A stretch of 64,000 bases of DNA from Thermacetogenium phaeum DSM 12270 (GTDB lineage: Bacteria > Bacillota > DSM-12270 > Thermacetogeniales > Thermacetogeniaceae): positions 2,694,501-2,758,500 of the forward strand of contig NC_018870.1 in the NCBI RefSeq assembly GCF_000305935.1, given 5' to 3'. Below, one piece after another: positions 10,062 to 17,289 of this stretch. Made by a program: the position numbers and the translations under genes. The stretch's first letter is position 1. The number at the start of each line of letters is the position of its first letter. The notes under the pieces are model-generated. The model made no database searches. It was not told where the DNA came from and saw nothing but the letters and a program-made list of their open reading frames with translations.

Positions 10062-11654
10062 TCACTCCACTTCAACACAATAACGCGCCACCAGCACGCT
10101 CATATCGTCCCGGTTTTGATAACCGGCCGCCTTTAAGGCATGCTTCAACACCAGGTCGGCAATCACCTGGGGATCCTCCAGTACAAGCCCCCGCAGGTAA
10201 TTATAGAGCCAGTCGCCACCGGCGCCTTCATGACCACCGGCCTCGGTTACCCCGTCCGTTGCCATGATCAGAATATCCCCGGACAAGATCCGCCTTTCGA
10301 GAACTTCGGGATCGACATCCTCCAGAATCCCCGCCGGCCAGCAGACCGACCTGATGATCTCCACCTGATCACCCCTCTTAAGATAGCTGGGAGGAGCGCC
10401 TGCCTTCAAAAACTTTAAGCAGCAGGCATCAAGGTCGGCCAGGGCGAGATCGATAGTGGCGGCGCTTTCCTCCCCTCCCCGCAGATAGAGGGCGGTATTT
10501 ACTATTGCGGCCGCTGCCCCTGGTTCCAGATCATAGCTTAGCAATTGCTCCATTAATTTTACCACAATCCTGCTTTCGCGGGCAGCATTAATCCCAGCCC
10601 CCATCCCGTCGCTGAGCGTCATGAGAAGGCGGCGGGACTCCAGGTGGGCCACACCCAGGCTGTCCCCACACAAAGTCTCACTAAAGCGCGGGCGCTGGGC
10701 AAACCCGACTTGTGCATGAAGCGGCCGGGCCGGGGGGGCTTCTTTCCCTTCACCTAAGATGGACTGGAAGCGCCCTGCAATCAGGTACAATCCCACCGCC
10801 AGGATGCTTTCCCAGAAGTGCCCCACCAGCCCCTCCTGCTGTCCGTAAAAGGCGGCGAACAGAAGAGTGCTCAGCAAAAATCCCCCGATCACACAGGCCC
10901 GTCCGCAGTTTTTGAAAAGGCCGGCAAAAAATCCGGTAGCCGCGTAAAACCCCGTGCGCTGCAGCAGGCTCCAGAAGTTGCCGGAAAGCAGCCCTATAAC
11001 CACTCCCGCAGCTGCCCCCCAGCCGGCTCCGAAAGTACCGGCAACCAGCAGGAGAACGCCGCGCCCCAAAACATCCCCGATCAGGGCGGGCCCAACCCGG
11101 AGATCGCCGAGCCCGAGAATGACGCAAACAATCAGGAGGTAAAAGGAAAGCCTCTTTTCCCTCCTGTAATTATTCAGAAGGAAGTGGATGGGGATCACAA
11201 TCAGCCCGGCCAGCACCGATTCGGCGATCAGGCCCGGCAAAAATCCGGGCTTCGGTCCATTTAAAAGGAAACACCCGTATTTAACCGCAAGGTTCGTTCC
11301 TCCCGCCACCAGGGCGGCGGAAATCCTGGATTCTCTGAGCCTTGCCCTCCCCCTCCGAGCCAGCAGGGCAGCACTCCCGGCGACAAGCAAATCCCCGATC
11401 AACCCTCCGGAAAAAGCAGACGGCGGCCTGCTCCCCACACCCAGAAAAACACCGGCCAGCGCCGGCCAGAAAAGATGGGAGGGAAGAACGGCCGTCGTCA
11501 CCACCAGAGGAACTGTCAAGGGAGCCAGGTCGCTGAGCAAAGCGCGACCGGCAGACAGCCCGATTAGGAAATAAAACAGGTACCACCCCGGCGCGACATT
11601 TGCTGCCGCCAAAATCGTTGCCAGCTGCCTTAGCCGGCCGACCAATACGGTCAC
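10062..11654 (-). CDS. spoIIE: Stage II sporulation protein E, compact form
   Basis: SpoIIE is the PP2C phosphatase at the sporulation septum that dephosphorylates SpoIIAA and so releases sigma-F. The first 310 residues are strongly hydrophobic, with about ten predicted membrane helices. The last 200 hold a PP2C/SpoIIE phosphatase: LMTLSDGMGAGINAARES, DIDVLIMATDGV-type motif (ILIMATDGVTEAGG) and NRDDMSVLV. At about 530 aa it is far shorter than the Bacillus protein (about 827); most of the central oligomerisation/FtsZ-interaction region is missing. The open frame extends to a TTG at 11684, but the GTG at 11654 has GGGGGGG 6 nt before it and lies downstream of a TATAAT at 11691-11686. Linked to tilS as in Bacillus. 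Confidence 0.85.
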   Translation of the reverse strand: MTVLVGRLRQLATILAAANVAPGWYLFYFLIGLSAGRALLSDLAPLTVPLVVTTAVLPSHLFWPALAGVFLGVGSRPPSAFSGGLIGDLLVAGSAALLARRGRARLRESRISAALVAGGTNLAVKYGCFLLNGPKPGFLPGLIAESVLAGLIVIPIHFLLNNYRREKRLSFYLLIVCVILGLGDLRVGPALIGDVLGRGVLLLVAGTFGAGWGAAAGVVIGLLSGNFWSLLQRTGFYAATGFFAGLFKNCGRACVIGGFLLSTLLFAAFYGQQEGLVGHFWESILAVGLYLIAGRFQSILGEGKEAPPARPLHAQVGFAQRPRFSETLCGDSLGVAHLESRRLLMTLSDGMGAGINAARESRIVVKLMEQLLSYDLEPGAAAAIVNTALYLRGGEESAATIDLALADLDACCLKFLKAGAPPSYLKRGDQVEIIRSVCWPAGILEDVDPEVLERRILSGDILIMATDGVTEAGGHEGAGGDWLYNYLRGLVLEDPQVIADLVLKHALKAAGYQNRDDMSVLVARYCVEVE

Positions 11655-11675
11655 GGCTACCCCCCCTGCCGTCTT

Positions 11676-11720
11676 AATCCCCAATATTATAATTCAACAT
11701 TGGTTAAAATATTGGGGATT
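11676..11720 (-). promoter_or_regulatory. 13-bp inverted repeat over the spoIIE promoter region
   Basis: Perfect arms AATCCCCAATATT (11676-11688) and AATATTGGGGATT (11708-11720) with a 19-nt centre. The centre holds TATAAT on the minus strand (11691-11686). It may be an operator or an RNA hairpin; no T-run follows on the minus strand. Confidence 0.5.
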
Positions 11721-11759
11721 TTTGGCAGGGATAGCCTTTTTACGACGACACGGAGAAGC

Positions 11760-11788
11760 AAAAATCCCACCCTTTTTGCGGTGGGATT
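11760..11788 (-). terminator. Terminator of the tRNA operon
   Basis: Minus strand ATCCCACC, 8-nt loop, GGGTGGGAT, then TTTTTG. It lies just 7 nt after the last encoded CCA of tRNA-Glu. Confidence 0.85.
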
Positions 11789-11794
11789 CGACGC

Positions 11795-11870
11795 TGGTGA
11801 CCCGTAGGGGATTCGAACCCCTGTTACCGGCGTGAAAGGCCGGTGTCTTAGACCACTTGACTAACGGGCC
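11795..11870 (-). tRNA. tRNA-Glu (TTC)
   Basis: 76-nt cloverleaf with encoded CCA. Acceptor GGCCCGT pairs with ACGGGTC; anticodon stem CCGGC/GCCGG encloses loop CTTTCAC, anticodon TTC; T-arm AGGGG-TTCGAAT-CCCCT. Third gene of the fMet-Met-Glu operon. Confidence 0.96.
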
Positions 11871-11874
11871 AGCC

Positions 11875-11951
11875 TGGTAGCGGCGGCTGGATTCGAACCA
11901 GCGACACTGCGGGTATGAACCGCATGCTCTGACCAGCTGAGCTACGCCGCC
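11875..11951 (-). tRNA. tRNA-Met elongator (CAT)
   Basis: 77 nt including encoded CCA. Acceptor GGCGGCG/CGCCGCT, anticodon stem TGCGG/CCGCA with loop TTCATAC. It closely resembles the Bacillus elongator tRNA-Met. The anticodon stem lacks the three G-C pairs of initiators. A lysidine-modified tRNA-Ile2 also has CAT, but overall similarity favours Met. Confidence 0.9.
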
Positions 11952-11962
11952 ATTTTCGATTT

Positions 11963-12037
<75 letters not shown>

Positions 12038-12049
12038 TCGACACTTAAC

Positions 12050-12078
12050 ATTATGCATAAAAATATGGACTCTGTCAA
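12050..12078 (-). promoter_or_regulatory. Sigma-A promoter of the tRNA operon
   Basis: Minus strand TTGACA (12078-12073), 17-nt spacer, CATAAT (12055-12050), 13 nt upstream of tRNA-fMet. Near-consensus. The following 12079-12310 stretch has no gene I can support. Confidence 0.88.
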
Positions 12079-12310
12079 GAGCAATTAGGAGGCGTCCGCA
12101 GAACGACCAGAGTTTCGTTCACAGCACTTTGGTCGGTTAAAAAAGATATTGCAAAAAGTAGGTATCTCTAAATTATTATGGTTGTGGTGTAAAAAACCTT
12201 TTTGCCCTCGAAAATCTAATAACAAGCCCCGTCTAATGCTTTGTCGTTTCAAGAGCCTACCTGAGATATTACACTGCCCCGGCAGCATTGATAAAGATCA
12301 GACGCATAGC

Positions 12311-13261
12311 CTAGATCAGCCCCCAGATCCGGGCGTCCTCCTGCCCCAGACGCCAGGCAGCAAATCCCGGCAGGCCCAGCGTCCGGATCAGGCCGAGTTT
12401 GACCGCGAAGCTGCGGGCATCCTCAAACCAGACAATATGGCGGGTGCCGTCGGCAGTGTAAGTATAGGTTGACTCCTGTGCCTGTTCGTCGTAAATGATG
12501 GGAACTCCGTAGCGCCGGGCGCGGGCAACGGCCTCGGCGTGGGAAAGGGTTTCCGGAAACCCTCCTTCCTCCTGCCAGTCATAACCGTAGACAGCCATTC
12601 CCAGCTTAATCTTCTCTCGGGGAATTTCTGTCAGAGCAAAATCGAGCACTCTTCGCACAAAGCCGATCGAGGCAATGGGCCCAGGCACGGTAAAGTGCTC
12701 ATCATAGGCAAGAATAAAAACCTGATGGCTGTACTGCCCCAGGGCGGCGTAGGAGAAGGCACCGGAGAAGGGGTGCTGGGGGTCGTCGGAGAGTTTGGCC
12801 GGCGCGGATATGGTCACGAGAAACCAGGGGGCAAGCCGTGAATAAAGTTCCCTCATGAAGGCGTTGAGGTACGGCCGGTCCGCGGGAGGGACGAATTCAA
12901 AGTCGATATTGACCCCGGCGAAGGATCTGGATGCCAGCACCACTTCGATACTATCCACCAGCCGGCGGCGGAGGGTTGCATCGACCAGCAGATCGTGAAT
13001 GATGGCACCCAATTGAGGGTCGGAGTAGTTGTGAACAATAGCGATAATCGGCACGTCGTTCTCTTTTGCCGTCCTCTCCACGTCCGGAGCCGACTGGTCC
13101 AGCAGTCCTCCCTCCTGGGTAACCCCAAACCAGAAGGGTACCAGAGCATCTATTTTATCCAGGTGCTGCAAAAAACTCGACCTGGCATCAGGCACATTGA
13201 CATAAAACCACAGCCGTTCCAGTGCGATCACCTCAAATTCTGATGTTCTCTCGGCGCTCAC
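12311..13261 (-). CDS. Glycoside hydrolase family 18 protein (spore cortex/YaaH-like)
   Basis: 316-aa GH18 barrel. SFAGVNIDFEFVPPADR contains the catalytic pattern with the acid glutamate in DFE; TISAPAK, LGMAVYGYDW and GLPGFAAWRLG are later barrel strands shared with YaaH/SleL-type enzymes that cut cortex peptidoglycan during spore germination. No signal peptide and no LysM repeats are visible, although both relatives and secreted chitinases usually have one or the other. It stands alone between the tRNA operon and the hyp genes. The start is a GTG. Confidence 0.8.
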   Translation of the reverse strand: MSAERTSEFEVIALERLWFYVNVPDARSSFLQHLDKIDALVPFWFGVTQEGGLLDQSAPDVERTAKENDVPIIAIVHNYSDPQLGAIIHDLLVDATLRRRLVDSIEVVLASRSFAGVNIDFEFVPPADRPYLNAFMRELYSRLAPWFLVTISAPAKLSDDPQHPFSGAFSYAALGQYSHQVFILAYDEHFTVPGPIASIGFVRRVLDFALTEIPREKIKLGMAVYGYDWQEEGGFPETLSHAEAVARARRYGVPIIYDEQAQESTYTYTADGTRHIVWFEDARSFAVKLGLIRTLGLPGFAAWRLGQEDARIWGLI

Positions 13262-13411
13262 TGTACCATTATATGCCAGGGTTTTTCATTATGTTACGCC
13301 CAGCTGGGGCAGAACCAGTGGTTCGTCCCCTCATCGCTAAGGGCTGCGGCTGCCCGGCCTCTTATCTTCTTTATACCCCGTTTGCCGATGAGGGCAGGTC
13401 GCGGTGGGAGG

Positions 13412-13445
13412 ATAGGGAAGGGGGGCCACTACCCCCCTTCCCTAT
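13412..13445 (-). other. 14-bp perfect hairpin at the end of hypB
   Basis: ATAGGGAAGGGGGG (13412-13425) and CCCCCCTTCCCTAT (13432-13445) with a 6-nt loop. It touches the hypB stop codon. No T-run follows on either strand, so it is either an atypical terminator or an mRNA 3' stabiliser. Confidence 0.55.
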
Positions 13446-14113
13446 TACCTTTTTTGCGTTTGCTTTTCCTGTACCTGATTCTCCAGCCAGGAGAGCCACG
13501 GTTCGAAGCCCTCGCCTGAGCGCGCCGAAACGCGGAAGAGCATTAGTTCCGGGTTGATCTGCTTCAAGTCCTTTTCCAGCTGATCGACATCGCAGTCGAT
13601 ATAGGGCAGCAGGTCGATCTTGTTGATCAGCACGGCCCGGGACTCCCGAAAGACCAGGGGGTATTTCACAGGCTTGTCATTCCCCTCGGTGACGCTCAAA
13701 ACGGCTGCTCTGGCATCCTCACCCAAGTCGAACTCCGCGGGGCAGACCAGGTTTCCCACATTCTCCACGATCAGGAGATCGATCTCCCTAAGGTCGAAGT
13801 CCTCCAGGGTTGGTTTAACCATCCTGGCATCCAGGTGGCACGCCCCTGCGGTGTTGATCTGCACCACGGGTACCCCGTACTTCTCAATGCGCTCCGCATC
13901 CCTGGTGGTGTAAATATCCCCCTCGACCACACCCAGCTTCAGGCGTCCAGAAAGACCTTCGATGGTCCGCTCCAGGACGCTGGTCTTTCCCGAGCCGGGG
14001 GAACTCATCAGGTTGAGCACAAAGACCCCCTTTTGGAGAAACACTTTCCTGTTCTCCGCGGCCACCTCGTCATTTTGCTGCAGCACCGGTGCTGCCATCC
14101 GTACCTTTACCAT
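13445..14113 (-). CDS. hypB: Hydrogenase/urease nickel incorporation GTPase HypB
   Basis: HypB uses GTP to help load nickel into the [NiFe] hydrogenase large subunit, together with HypA. 222 aa. P-loop LMSSPGSGKTSVLE near residues 35-48, VVEGDIYTTRDAERI, the metal/GTP switch INTAGACHLDARMV, IVENVGNLVCPAEFDLG and NKIDLLPY are all present. It lacks the N-terminal CXXCGC and histidine-rich nickel-storage segment of some HypB proteins. Last in the operon, 3 nt after hypA. Confidence 0.96.
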   Translation of the reverse strand: MVKVRMAAPVLQQNDEVAAENRKVFLQKGVFVLNLMSSPGSGKTSVLERTIEGLSGRLKLGVVEGDIYTTRDAERIEKYGVPVVQINTAGACHLDARMVKPTLEDFDLREIDLLIVENVGNLVCPAEFDLGEDARAAVLSVTEGNDKPVKYPLVFRESRAVLINKIDLLPYIDCDVDQLEKDLKQINPELMLFRVSARSGEGFEPWLSWLENQVQEKQTQKR

Positions 14114-14116
14114 CCT

Positions 14117-14458
14117 TCAATCACCTTCATAGTAGTCGATATAGAGATCCCTTCCGGAGGCCACCTTCACATTAGGGCCGGAACAGAAGGGGCAGAGAAA
14201 AACGAAATCCTTAATGTCAAAGCTGCGGTGGCAGTCCCTGCACTCTCCCCGCACCGGTTCCATGCGGATTTCCAAAACCGCATCGCGAAACAGCTCCTCC
14301 TCCTTGAAGGACTCAAAGGCGAACTGCAGGGCATCGGGCACCGCCATGGTCATCTCTCCGACCACCAGCAAGACCTTAGTGATTCTCTTGACGTTGTTCT
14401 CTGATGCGCTTTTCCTGAGCAGGTTGACGACCCCTTGCATCAGCGAAAGCTCGTGCAT
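14117..14458 (-). CDS. hypA: Hydrogenase nickel incorporation protein HypA
   Basis: 113 aa. Starts MHEL, whose His2 is the nickel ligand, and has the zinc site CRDCHRSF...LCPFCSG (two CxxC pairs near residues 73-94). It brings nickel to the hydrogenase with HypB. It is separated from the hydrogenase protease gene by 269 nt with no supported gene, but all are collinear. Other maturation genes (hypC-F) are not in the window. Confidence 0.95.
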   Translation of the reverse strand: MHELSLMQGVVNLLRKSASENNVKRITKVLLVVGEMTMAVPDALQFAFESFKEEELFRDAVLEIRMEPVRGECRDCHRSFDIKDFVFLCPFCSGPNVKVASGRDLYIDYYEGD

Positions 14459-14727
14459 AGGGACACCACCATCCTTTGCACCTTAAGCGGCACCTCCTTC
14501 ATTGTAAACAAAACCCGCCGCCCACGCAATCCCCACTGCCTCGTCGGGTAAAAAGAAAAGAGCGCCCCATCCCGACAGGCAGGGCATCCGCCGATAGTCA
14601 TCCTGAAATCACGCCTTCGACAACGAAAGGGCTCAAACGGAACGGATGGCTGGCCCATGGAAGCACCGGCAACTACAGGGATAGAGGATAGGGAAACGCC
14701 CCTGTTCTCTTCTCCCATTGGCCGAAA

Positions 14728-15195
14728 TCAGCCGATCATCTTTTTTGCCTCCGCCAGCACGCGCTCACAGGCCGGTTCCACCGCCGCCGCCACCCTGGGG
14801 GAGAGGCCTTCACAGTAGGCTTCTTCCGTGAGGATCTCGACGCCGACGATCCGCAGCTCCCGCGGCAACCTGCCCAGCACTCCGGCCATGGTGATGGCAT
14901 CAATGACATTAAAACCGTGCAGGCAGAGGGGGAGAAAGTTCCGCGGTGGAAGGGATGTTCCTTCGAAGACATGGATGGTTCCCGGCTCGGCCCCGCTCAT
15001 AACCGCATCGACGACAATCACCTTATCGAACCCTTCCCAGAGATCAAGCAGCTTGAGGCCGGGTGTACCGGCCTCAAGCACTTCAATCCCCTCCGGGATC
15101 TGCCCCTCTTTCAGCCTCCTCGCCACGTGCAGCCCAACCGCGTCGTCGGACGAGTAGCGGTTGCCGCAGCAGACGATGAGCAGTTCGGGTTTCAT
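14728..15195 (-). CDS. [NiFe] hydrogenase maturation protease
   Basis: 155-aa HycI/HyaD-family endopeptidase that cuts the C-terminal tail of the large subunit after nickel insertion. Conserved features: VCCGNRYSSDDAVGLHVA with the nickel-sensing acidic residue, VLEAGTPGLKLLDLW, KVIVVDAVMSG and LCLHGFNVIDAI with the conserved His. Adjacent to its presumed substrate: it starts directly after the hydrogenase alpha subunit stop. Confidence 0.92.
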   Translation of the reverse strand: MKPELLIVCCGNRYSSDDAVGLHVARRLKEGQIPEGIEVLEAGTPGLKLLDLWEGFDKVIVVDAVMSGAEPGTIHVFEGTSLPPRNFLPLCLHGFNVIDAITMAGVLGRLPRELRIVGVEILTEEAYCEGLSPRVAAAVEPACERVLAEAKKMIG

Positions 15196-16509
15196 TTAGC
15201 CCTCCCGGCGGATATTGACCTTTATCGAGTGCGTCGCGCAGGACTGGCACGGGTCGTAGTTCCGAACCATCATCTCACACTTCAGCTTCAGATCCTCATC
15301 AGGCAGATCGAGCAGCTTCGGAACAAACTCGTGAAAGTCCTTTTCCAGGTTGTAGACGTTTCTGGCGGTTGGAGCGACGATATCCCACTTCTGGCAGACG
15401 CCGTCCTTGTCGATCTTCCCACCGTGACAGCAGATGCCGCGGGCGGCCTCGGTAACGGCATAGGATTCGCCGGCCTTGACCTCGTACTTCGGCTCTTCCT
15501 GCTTGGGCTCGCCGATCTCATCGATGAGAGCGATCGAAGCATCGATGGCATGCACGATCTCAATGGTCCGGGCAACGATGCTCTTGAAGGGGTTGAAGTC
15601 CGGGGCCTGGAAGCCGACCTCCTTGGCCACCGCTTTCGCATCGGCGGAAAGCTGATCGAAGTTGTTGTTAACCCGGGCGAGCGGGCCTACCAGGAAGGAA
15701 TCCCGTCCCTTGATCACGGCGTGCTTGCAGTTGCAGCCTGGCACGTGTTTTTCGATGAGCCATTCCGGATACTCCCACTCCGGAACATTGAGGCCTTCGG
15801 TGGAGACGAGCCGCCCTTCGTTGATGGCGTACCTGTTGTCATCGTGGAGGGCCACATGCTCGCACTTCCGGACGAGATCCGGGTACGGAGGCTGGGAGGC
15901 CAGCTTCGCCGCCAGCTTCACCGAAGCAATGGCGAACTCCTTGGAGGCCTTCAGGCGCTCCTTCAAGTTCCTGAGATCGGAGCCGGACGGAACAGAAGTG
16001 AAGCCCCCGACAACAGAGGTCCTGTTCTGGATCTCATGGCCCTGGATTACTACACTCATATCGTTCCCCAGCCGCTTGAGAGCCAGGGCCTGCTTGACAA
16101 CCGGGAGCAGTTCCGGATCTCCGGCCATGGCCAGAACGCTCTCATACCCCAGGAAGTCCGGTGCCGCCAGGCAGTAGACGTGCAGGGTATGGCTTTGGAT
16201 CCAGTCCCCGTAGTGCAATAACTCTCTCAACAGCTTAGTCTGCAGGCTGACCTTGACTCCCATGGCCGCTTCCACCGCCCTGACTGCCGCCAAGTGATGG
16301 GCATGAGGGCAAATACCGCAGATCCGCTGGACTAATTCGGGAATCTCATCATATTTCCTGCCGATCAGGAAAGCCTCGAAGAACCTCGGGGGTTCCCAGA
16401 CCTCCCAGCGAGCCTTTTTGATCTCCCCGTTAGGTCCAAGAATGATGTCAATGGCGCCGTCCCCCTCAGTGCGGGCTATGTAATCGACAAATATCCTCCT
16501 CTCGTTCAT
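15196..16509 (-). CDS. [NiFe] hydrogenase alpha (large) subunit, group 3 type
   Basis: Carries the Ni-Fe active site. First cysteine pair RICGICPHAHH (Cys64, Cys67), last pair DPCQSCATH (Cys421, Cys424), then a tail of 10 residues that the neighbouring protease would remove. 437 aa. Gene order beta-gamma, delta, alpha matches bifunctional NAD(P)-linked sulfhydrogenases (group 3b). Its start overlaps the delta stop by 4 bp. Expected to be cytoplasmic: no signal sequence on any subunit. Confidence 0.94.
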   Translation of the reverse strand: MNERRIFVDYIARTEGDGAIDIILGPNGEIKKARWEVWEPPRFFEAFLIGRKYDEIPELVQRICGICPHAHHLAAVRAVEAAMGVKVSLQTKLLRELLHYGDWIQSHTLHVYCLAAPDFLGYESVLAMAGDPELLPVVKQALALKRLGNDMSVVIQGHEIQNRTSVVGGFTSVPSGSDLRNLKERLKASKEFAIASVKLAAKLASQPPYPDLVRKCEHVALHDDNRYAINEGRLVSTEGLNVPEWEYPEWLIEKHVPGCNCKHAVIKGRDSFLVGPLARVNNNFDQLSADAKAVAKEVGFQAPDFNPFKSIVARTIEIVHAIDASIALIDEIGEPKQEEPKYEVKAGESYAVTEAARGICCHGGKIDKDGVCQKWDIVAPTARNVYNLEKDFHEFVPKLLDLPDEDLKLKCEMMVRNYDPCQSCATHSIKVNIRREG

Positions 16510-17276
16510 AGCGCTTCAGCTCCTTTACTAAACTCCGGTGTGTTCCCCGCATACTTGCGGAACTTCCGCACCACATCCGCCTTGGACAAACCGAGCTCGG
16601 AGGCAAAGGTTCTGGCCAGAGAGGCCGCGTTGCAGTCGCTGGCAGGGCCGCGGCAGCCCTCGCAAGGCCGTCCCAGACTGGGGCAGAGAGCACCGCAACC
16701 GGCAGCGGTCACAGAACCCATGCACGGTTTGCCCTTGGTGAGAAGCAGGCATTCATTCTCCTTAAGCTTGCACTCATTGCAAACGCTGTGGTACCGGAAG
16801 AGCGGGTTTGTCCCCTGAAGCGCGCACTTCACAAGGGTTACCAGTTCCCCTAGATCGATGGCACAGCCGCGCAGGTAGGCGTCCACCTTCACATAGTAGT
16901 CAATGCCGTGAGCCGGAATCGACTTCAGATCCCACAGCTCGGTGTAGACCTTTTCCTCAACCTCTCTTTCGGTCATGCCGCAGTAATTCTTGATGGATGG
17001 GACGCCACCGAAGCAGGCGCAGGTGCCCATGGCCACCAGCACTTTGCACTCCTCGCGGATCTTCTTAAGCTCCAGAAGCTCCCTCGGAGAGGTGACAGCT
17101 CCCTCCACAAATCCAATATCATAGGGGCCCTCATGGTTCTCCCGTTTGGCCATAACGAAGTACCTGATATCGATCGCGCCGACAACGTCCAGCAACACAG
17201 GCTCCAGGTTGAGCACCGACAACTGGCATCCGGCACAGGAACTGAACTTAAAGAATGCAACTTTTGGTTTCGCCAC
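16506..17276 (-). CDS. [NiFe] hydrogenase delta (small) subunit
   Basis: 256-aa electron-transfer subunit. The proximal 4Fe-4S cluster ligands are visible as SSCAGCQ near residue 13 and MGTCACFGG near 92, with LRGCAID further on. A C-terminal cysteine-rich part (SVCNECKLKENECLLL, GCGALCPSLGRPCEGCRG) can bind two more clusters. No Tat signal, so it is cytoplasmic. Overlaps alpha by 4 bp and follows the beta-gamma gene by 13 nt. Confidence 0.94.
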   Translation of the reverse strand: MAKPKVAFFKFSSCAGCQLSVLNLEPVLLDVVGAIDIRYFVMAKRENHEGPYDIGFVEGAVTSPRELLELKKIREECKVLVAMGTCACFGGVPSIKNYCGMTEREVEEKVYTELWDLKSIPAHGIDYYVKVDAYLRGCAIDLGELVTLVKCALQGTNPLFRYHSVCNECKLKENECLLLTKGKPCMGSVTAAGCGALCPSLGRPCEGCRGPASDCNAASLARTFASELGLSKADVVRKFRKYAGNTPEFSKGAEAL

Positions 17277-17289
17277 CTAGCACACCTCC

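Noticed and set aside
14440-14718. 92-residue frame with a CxxC motif between hypA and the protease gene
   Set aside because: Overlaps hypA out of frame, no good ribosome site, composition unlike neighbours.
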